DNA of 64,000 nucleotides. Origin: Acidobacteriota bacterium. GTDB taxonomy: Bacteria > Acidobacteriota > Blastocatellia > Pyrinomonadales > Pyrinomonadaceae. Below are positions 34,843-43,392 of the stretch, piece after piece. The position numbers were made by a program, and so were the translations under genes. The notes below the pieces were generated by a model. It saw only the letters and a program-made list of their open reading frames with translations, did not search any database and was not told the DNA's origin. The DNA lies in contig JAHBSI010000001.1 in the NCBI GenBank assembly GCA_019639195.1, positions 620,001 through 684,000 of the forward strand, written 5' to 3'. Numbering within the stretch: the stretch's first letter is position 1; each line of letters opens with the position of its first letter.

Positions 34843-36030
34843 ATGAAACATTCAGGAGAAAGAAAATTATTGGAAAAGAAATTATTCGCAACATTTATTT
34901 TGACAATTGGTTTGATATTTTGTTTCCAAAACATTTCGGCGCAATTTACGATAGGGTTGCCAAAGCTGCCGAAAATCAAAAAGGAGAAACCAAGCCCGGA
35001 AAACCCCGGCAATACAACCAATCAGGAACGATCAGAAAATAAAATATCTGCCGGAACAGGCAATGAATTGGGAATATTTTATTTTTCCAACCAACCTTTC
35101 GGCGCTGGAACTGAAGGGAGCAAAACATCATTTACTTCCGGTGAATTTATCTACGGCCGACTGGTTTTAAAAGGCGGCACGGTGCGCCAAGTTTTGCAAC
35201 CCTCGGCAGTGATCGGCAAGGACAAGAATCAAATTCGATTCAGCATTTATTCGAAAGACAGCGACGGACAAATGCGCGAATGGGATTCTATTGCGTGCTG
35301 CGCGGTGTTGACGGAATCTGAATTCGATAAAACATATTGGGATTTTGATGTCTTTCCCGACCCTTCCAAAGCCAAAACCCTGATGTTTAGGGGAACAGAT
35401 TATGAAAACAGATATTCATTGGTAAACAGTGTCTATAGCTTCTTAAAGGATAGTCAGACTAAGGAAGGTTCATACCGGCTCGTTGTTGAAATCGAATCCG
35501 CCGGCGTTGATTTTCGCGGAAATCCGCTGCCTGCCGATCAGCAAAAAAGTATCACGGGTGAAATTTCATTTACTTTTCGCGGCTCAGATTACGAAAAAAT
35601 CACGGCCAACTATGATGCTTTACGGAAAAACGCTGAAACCGCTTCAACGAAAAGTCTAGCGGCTAGCCAAGAAGTGCCGTCCGAATGGAGCGAGACGCCT
35701 AACCGAATACCGCCTGCGAAAGAAAACGAATTGCGAGCGTGGTATTTGAGTTTTCTGGAAGATAAAAATGATGTGAAAATAATCAAATTTTATTCTTCCC
35801 GCCCGGGTCCGACAACCTGGTCGGTTTCAAAAAATGATCTCGGGCTCATAAGGTATCGTTATTCGAATGAATACTATATGGTTTTTCTCAAAAATCAGGC
35901 AAAAAACGAATGTTCCTTTGATACTTTCTCCTTACGCCAAGACTATTCGGGCGGCGGAACTTACGGGCAAACCCTTGTCGTTCATAGCGCGCAAACCCGA
36001 AAGTATATCGACTGCACGAAATTGCAGTAA
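34843..36030 (+). CDS. secreted protein of unknown function
   Basis: 395 residues from the ATG at 34843, chosen over an upstream GTG because AAGGAG precedes it and a signal peptide follows (FATFILTIGLIFCFQNISAQ). The mature start is Pro/Lys-rich (LPKLPKIKKEKPSPENP), then beta-rich regions such as GEFIYGRLVLKGG and a C-terminal part with paired Cys. No known family seen. AT-rich composition; part of the accessory block. Confidence 0.65.
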   Translation: MKHSGERKLLEKKLFATFILTIGLIFCFQNISAQFTIGLPKLPKIKKEKPSPENPGNTTNQERSENKISAGTGNELGIFYFSNQPFGAGTEGSKTSFTSGEFIYGRLVLKGGTVRQVLQPSAVIGKDKNQIRFSIYSKDSDGQMREWDSIACCAVLTESEFDKTYWDFDVFPDPSKAKTLMFRGTDYENRYSLVNSVYSFLKDSQTKEGSYRLVVEIESAGVDFRGNPLPADQQKSITGEISFTFRGSDYEKITANYDALRKNAETASTKSLAASQEVPSEWSETPNRIPPAKENELRAWYLSFLEDKNDVKIIKFYSSRPGPTTWSVSKNDLGLIRYRYSNEYYMVFLKNQAKNECSFDTFSLRQDYSGGGTYGQTLVVHSAQTRKYIDCTKLQ

Positions 36031-36044
36031 GCGACTCGTCGTCC

Positions 36045-36218
36045 ATGCGCATAAGTCGAAGGAAGGATAAAAGATCAATTGTTACACAGCGCAACGAACG
36101 GTGGATGCCGCAGATTACCGACGGATTTGGAATAGACAGACAAATTGGCTGGTATCCGATCGTCGTTCTTTTATCATCCTGTGTCGGAGGATTATTTTGC
36201 TCCTTGGCATCCACTTAA
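36045..36218 (+). CDS. possible 57-residue membrane or lipoprotein-like small protein
   Basis: A short frame with a basic start (MRISRRKDKRS) and a hydrophobic end (WYPIVVLLSSCVGGLFCSL). No Shine-Dalgarno. It may equally be noncoding or a remnant. It lies between the secreted protein gene and the next small gene. Confidence 0.22.
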   Translation: MRISRRKDKRSIVTQRNERWMPQITDGFGIDRQIGWYPIVVLLSSCVGGLFCSLAST

Positions 36219-36242
36219 CCAAGAAATAGAAAAGGATAAGAA

Positions 36243-36617
36243 ATGGATCAATATGTTTTAGAAATAATGGTTGTAGATACATTGGGCAAAATAGTAGCAA
36301 GATTTCCGCTGACCCTTAACGACTCCGACACGTTAGGCAACGGCGGGGAATGGTCTGTGCCTGATAATGCCGCGCATTTCTTCAGGCAGTCCAAAGGATT
36401 CTGGCAAGCCAAGAAACAAGACGACAGCTTTATAATGATCTGGCTAAGGAAAGACGACGATCCGAATTTTATCAGCTTTTTATGGAGGGACGTACCATTT
36501 GCTTTTGCGGCTTTGGAAGGTATTCTTCGGTTTCCTCTTTTCTTGGGCGACACTGGAAAAGGTTTGATTTTCGATTCCTACTCAATAGCCTGGAAAGTCA
36601 TTCAAAGGAAATTCTGA
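36243..36617 (+). CDS. small protein of unknown function
   Basis: 124 residues. AAGGAT precedes the ATG by 5 nt. The sequence alternates like a beta-sandwich (YVLEIMVVDTLGKIVARFP, FIMIWLRKDDDPNFISF) with no signal peptide or membrane helix. Not recognised. Last intact gene before the right edge of the AT-rich block. Confidence 0.6.
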   Translation: MDQYVLEIMVVDTLGKIVARFPLTLNDSDTLGNGGEWSVPDNAAHFFRQSKGFWQAKKQDDSFIMIWLRKDDDPNFISFLWRDVPFAFAALEGILRFPLFLGDTGKGLIFDSYSIAWKVIQRKF

Positions 36618-36754
36618 ATTTTATCGGGCGTAAAAGCGGAAGATGCTGTTGAGGGAAAATCCAAATAGTTATTGACAACTTTCTGGCGGCGGGGTGGGGA
36701 CGCTACTTAAACATATTTTCTACCGTTTGCGGCGGGATTTAGTAAGGAAAGCAA

Positions 36755-36844
36755 ATGCAAATTTACATCAACAAGTACAACCAGCGGTTAGGACGCAAAA
36801 AGCCGCAAAGGACTGCTTCTCGGCCGCCAGCACGCCATTCTGCT
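36755..36844 (+). pseudogene. 5' fragment of an unknown gene at island edge
   Basis: Starts MQIYINKYNQRLGRKKPQ with AAGGAA about 4 nt before the ATG, then runs into GC-richer sequence and stops at 36844. The real-looking start and the abrupt change suggest a truncated gene. Confidence 0.35.
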
Positions 36845-37043
36845 TGAGCCGGGTCGCCATCGCGATCGAAAGATCCGGGTCGAGCATCCGCAGTAGTTTG
36901 TTCACCTTCGATTCGCGAGTTGATTGTTCGATCTCGTAAAGAGCCGTTAGAAATTCCTTGACGAGATATCTCTTGTCGGCATTTGGAGCAAAACCGAACC
37001 GTTGGTGCGGAGAGGCGTTGCGGAATTGAACCAGTGACTGGCT
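36768..37043 (-). pseudogene. 3' portion of an unknown gene
   Basis: About 91 codons between stops with no proper start. The middle reads as real protein (DKRYLVKEFLTALYEIEQS and NKLLRMLDPDLSIAMATRL), helical and charged. The last 14 residues (after AAEKQ) run into the island. Upstream in the same frame is an interrupting TGA. The family is not recognised. Confidence 0.35.
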
Positions 37044-37219
37044 TCACGGCGTGATGCCCGAAAAGGTCGATCTGGCTTTCTGAGCGAGAAGGAATTTAAC
37101 GTCAGAAGAAATTATTGTCGGAGCCGGCTTTACACTCTATGCTACGGTCGGGGAATAAACGAGAAAAAAGGGAACTAAGGCGAAAACTCCCCGAAAATCT
37201 ACCCGAAGACCGAAAAATG

Positions 37220-37247
37220 ATAAAAAAGGAAGGGCCAGATTAGCCCT
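37220..37247 (-). terminator. intrinsic terminator after tRNA-Leu
   Basis: On the minus strand, AGGGC, a 7-nt loop, GCCCT (37231-37247), then TTCCTTTTTTA. It lies about 55 nt after the tRNA 3' end. Confidence 0.55.
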
Positions 37248-37302
37248 AAATTTATCTGCCTGAAGTGGCTGTAAGTTGTTGTAAATAAGGAATATAGATA
37301 TT

Positions 37303-37389
37303 TGGTGCGGACGAGAAGAATCGAACTTCCACTCTGTAACCAGAACAGGCTTCTGAGACCTGCGCGTCTACCAGTTCCGCCACGTCCGC
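37303..37389 (-). tRNA. tRNA-Leu (anticodon CAG)
   Basis: 87 nt with encoded CCA. Acceptor GCGGACG pairs with CGTCCGC, the D-arm contains GGTAGAC, anticodon loop CTCAGAA gives CAG, and there is a long variable arm as expected for leucine. T-arm GAAGTTCGATTCTTC. The accessory block lies on the 3' side. Confidence 0.96.
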
Positions 37390-37410
37390 ACGTGTGGTGG
37401 CAAAGAATTG

Positions 37411-37440
37411 AGGATACAGGATTAGTGGCCGTAAACTCAA
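37411..37440 (-). promoter_or_regulatory. promoter of tRNA-Leu
   Basis: Minus strand TTGAGT (37435-37440), 18 bp, TGTATCCT with -10 TATCCT (37411-37416). The predicted start leaves a leader of about 15 nt before the tRNA. Confidence 0.5.
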
Positions 37441-37566
37441 GCCTGACGCCTCAAGGCAGGCGGAATTTCAGGCGGCGAAACATACACGAAACGACCGCAT
37501 TGATAGCCGCACCCGTCTGACCGATCCCGGTTAATCTCCCGAATCTTCGTCTGTTATATTTAAGGT

Positions 37567-38271
37567 GTGACGATCGCGGCAAATATCGAGAACATCCGAG
37601 CGCGCCTTGCCGCGGCGGCATCTCGTGCCGGACGTGTCGAAAGCGGCATCAAGCTGATCGCGGTCAGCAAAACTCATCCGGCGGAGGCGATCCGTGAGGC
37701 GGTTGCGGCCGGTGCAATGAGTTTCGGCGAGAACAAAGTTCAGGAAGGCGAATCGAAGATCGTCGAACTTGGGCGTGACTTTGCCGAATGGCATCTCATC
37801 GGGCCGCTTCAATCGAACAAAGCTCGAAAGGCGGTGCAGTTTTTTGATGTGATTCACACGGTGGATTCGATCGAGCTTGCGCAAAGGCTTGAAAGGATCT
37901 GCGCAGAGGAAGGCCGCGAGACACTCGCCGTCCTTGCGCAGGTAAATTTGACCGACGACGGGCGGTCCGGAGCGTCTCCGGATCGATTGAGCGAGCTTGC
38001 AGAAGTTTTGCACGACTGCGAACGTCTGAAGTTCATCGGCCTGATGACATTGCCGCCTTTTTTTGATGACGCCGAGAAGACACGGCCATTCTTTCGACAG
38101 TTGCGCGGCGAGGCCGAACGGCTTGCGGCTCGCGGCCTGTTTGACGCGGAACCGTTCGAGCTTTCGATGGGAATGACGAATGATTTTGAGGTCGCTATCG
38201 AGGAAGGCACAACGATGGTGCGCGTCGGTACTGCGATCTTCGGCGAACGCGAATACGCCGCAATTCACTAG
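37567..38271 (+). CDS. YggS/PLPBP family pyridoxal-phosphate homeostasis protein
   Basis: 234 residues from a GTG. The PLP lysine is in [10 protein letters not shown], and [23 protein letters not shown] and [12 protein letters not shown] are family hallmarks. It binds PLP and balances amino acid pools rather than acting as an enzyme. First of the yggS-yggT-yggU run, 9 nt before yggT. Confidence 0.95.
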   Translation: MTIAANIENIRARLAAAASRAGRVESGIKLIAVSKTHPAEAIREAVAAGAMSFGENKVQEGESKIVELGRDFAEWHLIGPLQSNKARKAVQFFDVIHTVDSIELAQRLERICAEEGRETLAVLAQVNLTDDGRSGASPDRLSELAEVLHDCERLKFIGLMTLPPFFDDAEKTRPFFRQLRGEAERLAARGLFDAEPFELSMGMTNDFEVAIEEGTTMVRVGTAIFGEREYAAIH

Positions 38272-38280
38272 GCGATCTTT

Positions 38281-38871
38281 ATGCTTTCTTTAACCGTTTA
38301 CCCGATCGTATTTCTTGTGATCTGGATCGTGTTTGCGATCATCGCGACGCTTTTGATCTTGCGGCTCGTGTTGACGTACGCCGACCCGAATCCGTTCGGT
38401 AAGATCGGCAAATTCGGCTTCTGGATCCGACGCCGCACGGAAAAATGGGTCTATCCGGCGGCTCGACTGCTCGCAACATACGGGGTGAATATTCGCTATG
38501 GCCCGCTCATCACGCTGCTTGTCGCGTTGATCCTTGCGTACTTTTTGACGCAGGTGCTGGCGAATACCTTTTTCGTCATCGACGGGCTGATAGCAGGCAT
38601 CGCAAGAGGAAGCGCGAGTATCATTATCGGCTTCATTCTCTACGGTGCCCTGAGTCTGCTTGTCCTTCTGATCTTTATTAGATTTATCGCCTCGTGGTTC
38701 GTTTTCTCACGCGCTACATTTCTCGGATTCGTTCGGCGAGCGACCGATCCGATCCTTGTCCCATTCCAACGTTTGATACCGCCGGTCGGCATGTTCGATC
38801 TTTCGGCGATGATCGTTCTGCTGATCATTTGGGTGCTGCAATCGGTCGTCCTGAACGTATTCGTGCGATAG
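38281..38871 (+). CDS. YggT-family membrane protein
   Basis: 196 residues with about five membrane segments. The C-terminal YggT unit (DPILVPFQRLIPPVGMFDLS then a hydrophobic helix) is the diagnostic part. The family is linked to osmotic tolerance and to cell division gene clusters. It is longer than the 90-residue minimal type and begins with a separate pair of helices. The next gene starts 4 nt after the stop. Confidence 0.88.
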   Translation: MLSLTVYPIVFLVIWIVFAIIATLLILRLVLTYADPNPFGKIGKFGFWIRRRTEKWVYPAARLLATYGVNIRYGPLITLLVALILAYFLTQVLANTFFVIDGLIAGIARGSASIIIGFILYGALSLLVLLIFIRFIASWFVFSRATFLGFVRRATDPILVPFQRLIPPVGMFDLSAMIVLLIIWVLQSVVLNVFVR

Positions 38872-38875
38872 CGGG

Positions 38876-39166
38876 ATGATCGACACAAAGGTCAAACAAG
38901 GCGGCGTAGAATTCAAGGTTCGTGTCGTTCCGCGTGCATCGAAGACCGAGATCGTCGGCGTGATCGATGGAGCCCTAAAGATCCGTCTGAAAGCGCCGCC
39001 CGTTGACGGAGCAGCGAACGAAGAGCTGATCCGATTCCTGGCAAAAGTGCTCGATATTCCGCGGCGTTCGCTCTCTATAACTTCAGGCGAGCATTCGCGT
39101 CTGAAGACGGTCCTTGCGGTTGAAACGCCCGTTGAAACGATCCAGGCCCTTCCGGGCGAAGCCTGA
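38876..39166 (+). CDS. DUF167/YggU family protein
   Basis: 96 residues. FKVRVVPRASKTEIVGVIDG, then KIRLKAPPVDGAANEELIRFLA and ITSGEHSRLKTV are the standard signature. Small cytoplasmic protein of unknown function. Overall order yggS-yggT-yggU matches many genomes. Confidence 0.93.
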   Translation: MIDTKVKQGGVEFKVRVVPRASKTEIVGVIDGALKIRLKAPPVDGAANEELIRFLAKVLDIPRRSLSITSGEHSRLKTVLAVETPVETIQALPGEA

Positions 39167-39269
39167 CGGAATGTGATATCCTAACGCCCATAAACGTCTT
39201 TCCGGAAGCAAAAAAATTCTTCTTCATCTCGACGAATTGCGACGATTTTTGTAGAGTATTTCTTTATTT

Positions 39270-40010
<741 letters not shown>

Positions 40011-40043
40011 GGCGAGGTTCGATCTGAACCTTACCGGCGGTGG

Positions 40044-40409
40044 TCAAATAACAGCTCCAAACGTAATGCGGTGGCCGTCGGGTGTGCGGACGCTGAATTC
40101 ACGAAGGCCCCAGGGTTTGTTTGCGATCCGGTGAATTATATCGGCCTCGCGTGTTTGCAGTTCTTCGTAAACCTCATCGACATTTTCAACCAGGCAATGT
40201 GCGAAGTATGAATGGTCACCGGTCTCGTGCGCCCAAAGCGCGTCGGAGCATTCACCGAGCATTACCTTGAAGTCACCAAACATGAGGAACTCCCATCCCG
40301 GCACCGTAAAGTTCCTTTCGAAGCCGAGTTTGTCGATAAAGTATGCAGCCGAGACCGCAAGGTCCTTGACTGCCAAAACGTGGTGCGTGTGAACAACCTT
40401 GCGTTCCAT
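40044..40409 (-). CDS. VOC superfamily (glyoxalase/bleomycin resistance-like) protein
   Basis: 121 residues. Two beta-alpha-beta-beta-beta halves: HHVLAVKDLAVSAAYFIDKLGF and AHCLVENVDEVYEELQTREA, ending GLREFSVRTPDGHRITFG. Typical metal-binding positions (His at residue 9, Glu near the end in REFSV) are partly kept. Substrate unknown; roles range from antibiotic binding to isomerisation. Convergent with the YebC gene. Confidence 0.85.
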   Translation of the reverse strand: MERKVVHTHHVLAVKDLAVSAAYFIDKLGFERNFTVPGWEFLMFGDFKVMLGECSDALWAHETGDHSYFAHCLVENVDEVYEELQTREADIIHRIANKPWGLREFSVRTPDGHRITFGAVI

Positions 40410-40463
40410 AATTTCTTACAACCGATAGCACTTCTCGAACAGCCTTCTGCCGCTCCAAACCAA

Positions 40464-40589
40464 CTATAGATAACTCAACGCCCAGTGCTTGTTGCGTTTC
40501 TTAAGGTCTGCCCACCACGCGCAAAACGGATATATGATCACAAGCCCGGCGATCCACGCAGCATAGGCCACCCAGCCTTCGATCGCCAT
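40464..40589 (-). CDS. 41-residue small membrane protein
   Basis: ATG at 40589. Reads MAIEGWVAYAAWIAGLV, one helix, then YPFCAWWADLKKRNKHWALS with basic and aromatic residues. The helix plus an aromatic-rich juxtamembrane segment is a clear small-protein design. It starts 11 nt after the DUF2277 stop and probably shares its transcript. The family is not named to my knowledge. Confidence 0.6.
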   Translation of the reverse strand: MAIEGWVAYAAWIAGLVIIYPFCAWWADLKKRNKHWALSYL

Positions 40590-40600
40590 GGTGTTACACT

Positions 40601-40873
40601 CTACGCCGTTCCGAAACGCAGTCGCGAACGTTCCTTTGCCTTTGCAGCTTCGATCTCACGATCACGCGCCGGTGCGGTCGTCACGAGAGAATTCAGCATC
40701 TCCTGTGCCGCGGCTGCGACACGTTCGACCGCAAGATCGAACGCCTCTTCGTTTGCTTTCGACGGCTTGTTCATTCCCGAAAGCTTTCTGACAAACTGAA
40801 GGGCGGAGGCAGCGACCTCGTCCGTCGTCGCCGGCGGATCGAAATTATATAGCGTCTTTATGTTCCTGCACAT
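40601..40873 (-). CDS. DUF2277 family protein
   Basis: 90 residues. MCRNIKTLYNFDPPATTDEV and ALQFVRKLSGMNKPSKAN match the DUF2277 signature, with the conserved Cys2. The C-terminus is helical and charged. Function unknown. It sits between the NTF2-like gene (upstream, stop 3 nt before its start) and the small membrane protein, suggesting a three-gene unit. Confidence 0.88.
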   Translation of the reverse strand: MCRNIKTLYNFDPPATTDEVAASALQFVRKLSGMNKPSKANEEAFDLAVERVAAAAQEMLNSLVTTAPARDREIEAAKAKERSRLRFGTA

Positions 40874-40876
40874 TGC

Positions 40877-41317
40877 CTATTCCTGCCTCAAATACCATTC
40901 CTTTCGGATCAGGCCGTCCGTGATCTCGTATATCACCGTTCCGAAAAACTCGATAGGCTTACCGTCGGCCGTGCCTGATACCTTTTCTTTGTCGATCACG
41001 AACTTGCCGTCAACAATGCGGCTGACGATCTCGACCTTTAGCTTCATCCCGGGTTCCAGCACCCGTGCGAATTTCTTTCGGACCGCATCGTGACCTTGCA
41101 GGATCACTTCGCCGCTTGGGAGTGCATATGCGATGGAGTCCGGGCTATACGCCTTAAGGATACCGTCGAGGTTTCGCGCGTTGTACGCATCGACCAAAGA
41201 TTGTGCCACTTGCTCAGGCGATCTCGCTTGAGTTTGCGTCTGAGCGGCGGCGGAACTCGCGGCCGCAAACAGACAAACGATACCCAATACCAACATCATA
41301 ATGCTTCGAAGGTTCAT
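40877..41317 (-). CDS. secreted SnoaL/NTF2-like domain protein
   Basis: 146 residues from ATG 41317, chosen because a signal peptide starts there (MLVLGIVCLFAAASSAAAQ) whereas the longer frame upstream is noncoding in look. The mature part fits an NTF2-like cone: QSLVDAYNARNLDGILKAYSPD, then beta strands ending VIYEITDGLIRKEWYLRQE. Such domains bind small molecules or act as isomerases. The promoter at 41469-41497 with an overlapping palindrome lies about 150 nt upstream. Confidence 0.82.
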   Translation of the reverse strand: MNLRSIMMLVLGIVCLFAAASSAAAQTQTQARSPEQVAQSLVDAYNARNLDGILKAYSPDSIAYALPSGEVILQGHDAVRKKFARVLEPGMKLKVEIVSRIVDGKFVIDKEKVSGTADGKPIEFFGTVIYEITDGLIRKEWYLRQE

Positions 41318-41450
41318 AGATCTTATGCTTCTCCAGATTAGTTCAAGGCTTGTCCCGGACCGGCCCAATGGCCCCGGGGCAAACAACTCTTTATTATCAT
41401 CATTTACGGCTCGTTGTTCCACGCTTTCAGAAAATTCCCCGGTTAGTTGA

Positions 41451-41497
41451 CACAACATTTGTTGTGCGGTCATAGATAAGTATATCACGCTTGTCAA
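41451..41497 (-). promoter_or_regulatory. promoter with palindromic operator
   Basis: Minus strand TTGACA (41492-41497), 17 bp, TATGAC (41469-41474). CACAACA-TT-TGTTGTG (41451-41466) lies at the predicted transcription start, a position where a repressor would block the NTF2-DUF2277 unit. Confidence 0.5.
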
Positions 41498-41600
41498 CCC
41501 CCTAAAATTTGATATATGAGGTCGACCGCAAAAATAAGGGAGAATCGGGGCCGTATTACCCGCATTGACGGATCTTCTTGGGGGCGTTTGCCGCCGCCGC

Positions 41601-42293
41601 TTAGATCTTGTCAACAAACTCGCGGGTGACCCGTGCCATCTCGGCGAAAACGTCTTCGGCCGAGGTTCGCGTGCGTTTCAGCGTCTTGTAGGAGTGGTTC
41701 GCCGTATCGATCTTGTGCAGAACTGCCTTCTTCCCAAGACCTTTGATGACAGGTTCGAGCAGATCGAGGGTAGCAAGTTCGTCCCGCGTGCCGGAGAGAA
41801 AGAGCATCGGTATCTTGATCGCGGCAAGGTGTTCAGCTCGTTTTGTGTCGGGCCTGCCGGGAAGGTGCAGCGGAAACGAGAAGAGCACGAGGGCCGCGAC
41901 GTTTTCAAGCGGCGTCTCTGATTGTGCGGTCGTCGTCATTCGCCCGCCGAACGAATGCCCGCCGGCGAGAAGCGTCAGATCAGGGGCGGCAGCATGCGCT
42001 GCCCGGACCGCATTTCGTATCGTCTCGACGCAAACCGCTGCTGAATTCCGATAGGTGCCGTGTTCCGAATATGGAAAGTTATAGCGAAAGGTCGCGATCC
42101 TTTGCTCGGCGAGAGCTTCGGCGATCGCAGCGAGCGTCGCGTGCCGCATATTCGTGCTCGCTCCGTGACCGAGCACAAGCAAATGCGTCGCGCCTTCCGG
42201 CCGCATCAGCAAAGCCGAAACTTCGCCTTTTTCAGGTGCGGCGAGAAATTTTTGCTCTTCCGTTTGGCTAATAGCTTCTTGCTTTCTTTCCAC
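41601..42293 (-). CDS. alpha/beta hydrolase (KANL3/Tex30-like)
   Basis: 230 residues from a GTG. HLLVLGHGASTNMRHATLAA is the oxyanion-region strand, AGGHSFGGRMTTTAQ the nucleophile elbow with Ser, LFLSGTRDELATL supplies Asp, and ANHSYKTLKRT the His. Members are serine hydrolases of unknown substrate. The OsmC gene starts upstream on the same strand, 10 nt away. Confidence 0.85.
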   Translation of the reverse strand: MERKQEAISQTEEQKFLAAPEKGEVSALLMRPEGATHLLVLGHGASTNMRHATLAAIAEALAEQRIATFRYNFPYSEHGTYRNSAAVCVETIRNAVRAAHAAAPDLTLLAGGHSFGGRMTTTAQSETPLENVAALVLFSFPLHLPGRPDTKRAEHLAAIKIPMLFLSGTRDELATLDLLEPVIKGLGKKAVLHKIDTANHSYKTLKRTRTSAEDVFAEMARVTREFVDKI

Positions 42294-42302
42294 ACGCTTT
42301 GT

Positions 42303-42734
42303 TTACTTCAGCGTGGCATCTAGTGAGATCTCGGCCGCGGCAAGGACCTTCGATACAGGACAGTTTGCCTTTGCAGTTTCAGCGATCTGCTGAAATTCAT
42401 CGTTCGAGATACCGGGCACTTCGGCGACCGTAACGAGCTCGATCTTCGGTATCGCAAAGCCCTCGCCCTGTTTTTCGATATAGACGCTGGCCTTCGTCTC
42501 GATGCTCGTCGGCGTAAAACCTGATTTGCCGAGAATAAGCGAGAACGCCATCGAAAAACAGCCGGCGTGCGCCGCCGCGATCAACTCCTCGGGATTCGTC
42601 GCCTTCGTATCATCGCCAAAACGCGAATTAAAAGAATAAGGCCCCTCGAACGCGCCGCTGCCAAGCTTTACGCTGCCGCTGCCCTCCGTGACACTGCCAT
42701 TCCATCTTGCTTCCGATGTTCTTTTGATAGACAT
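42303..42734 (-). CDS. OsmC-family peroxiredoxin
   Basis: 143 residues from ATG 42734, set by AAGGAGT eight nt before it. Catalytic cysteines are in AAHAGCFSMAFSL and in KANCPVSKVLAAA, the OsmC/Ohr arrangement. It reduces organic hydroperoxides using lipoyl or thiol donors. Operon with the hydrolase at 41601-42293; the toxin-antitoxin pair is upstream on the same strand. Confidence 0.93.
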   Translation of the reverse strand: MSIKRTSEARWNGSVTEGSGSVKLGSGAFEGPYSFNSRFGDDTKATNPEELIAAAHAGCFSMAFSLILGKSGFTPTSIETKASVYIEKQGEGFAIPKIELVTVAEVPGISNDEFQQIAETAKANCPVSKVLAAAEISLDATLK

Positions 42735-42767
42735 AATTACTCCTTGTAAATCCAATTATCGCCCCTT

Positions 42768-43040
42768 TTATCGTCTGCGATAAACCTCGCGCCGATGCCC
42801 GACCTTAATGACTAGTACGACGAGGCGATCTCCTATGATCTCGTAGATCAGCCGATACGCGCCTACCCGGATCCTATAGACATTCTCCGCACCCTTCAGC
42901 TTCTTGACCAGGAGCAGTTCCGAGAATGGGCTGATCGAAAGCAGTTGCAATGCGTCGATAAACTTCTCACGCACTTTCGCCGAAAGCCGAAGAAACTCCT
43001 TTTCCGCACTCTTGACGAACTCAACGGTATAGGCGGCCAT
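42768..43040 (-). CDS. RelE/ParE-family toxin
   Basis: 90 residues. YTVEFVKSAEKEFLRLS and VREKFIDALQLL start the fold, YRIRVGAYRLIYEI and LVVLVIKVGHRREVYRRR finish it. Terminal Arg/Tyr suit mRNA cleavage on the ribosome (RelE) rather than gyrase targeting, but this is inference. Its ATG touches the TAA of the antitoxin. Confidence 0.88.
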   Translation of the reverse strand: MAAYTVEFVKSAEKEFLRLSAKVREKFIDALQLLSISPFSELLLVKKLKGAENVYRIRVGAYRLIYEIIGDRLVVLVIKVGHRREVYRRR

Positions 43041-43265
43041 TTAACCCTTTCTCTTTTTGACCTTTTTGAGCACGTCCTCCAGCGAAACTCTCTCTTCGTT
43101 CCGCCGATTCTTGTACGCCTCGAGATCGATCTCATTCTCGATCTGCTCAACCAAAGCCTGCTCGATCAAATGGCGCAGCTTTATCCCTCGCTCTTTGCAA
43201 TACTGCGTGATCGCTTTTTTAACGCGGGCATCGATGATTGTTGAAAGCGTTGCCGTTTCACTCAT
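43041..43265 (-). CDS. antitoxin of RelE-type pair
   Basis: 74 residues. A short RHH-like N-terminus (LSTIIDARVKKAITQYCKERG, IKLRHLIEQALVEQ) precedes an acidic-basic tail that would wrap the toxin. It precedes the toxin with stop and start directly abutting, as usual for such pairs. AATAATTATT just upstream may be an operator. Confidence 0.8.
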   Translation of the reverse strand: MSETATLSTIIDARVKKAITQYCKERGIKLRHLIEQALVEQIENEIDLEAYKNRRNEERVSLEDVLKKVKKRKG

Positions 43266-43392
43266 ATTCTTTAATTATAATGAAAAATAATTATTTTGCT
43301 AGCCACGTAGCTGAAGAAGAGCGTCGTGCTGCAAATGGCCTATAACTACGCCGGTCCCATTTGCGAAGCGTTGATCACTTTGCCGCGTCGGA

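Larger units (their letters stand above)
36618..37302. other. island edge with two truncated genes
   Basis: No intact gene. A plus-strand gene start with its own AAGGAA site (36755) and a minus-strand gene fragment (36768-37043) appear cut at about 36800. From 37050 to 37220 nothing is recognisable. A terminator-like hairpin for the tRNA lies at 37231-37247. Confidence 0.55.

Noticed and set aside
29604..36620. Integrase, transposase or phage genes in the AT-rich block
   Set aside because: None recognised; island status rests on composition, truncations and the tRNA neighbour only.
37252..37440. Frame covering tRNA-Leu
   Set aside because: Its sequence is the translated tRNA (VAELVDAQVSEA is a typical tRNA-Leu artefact).
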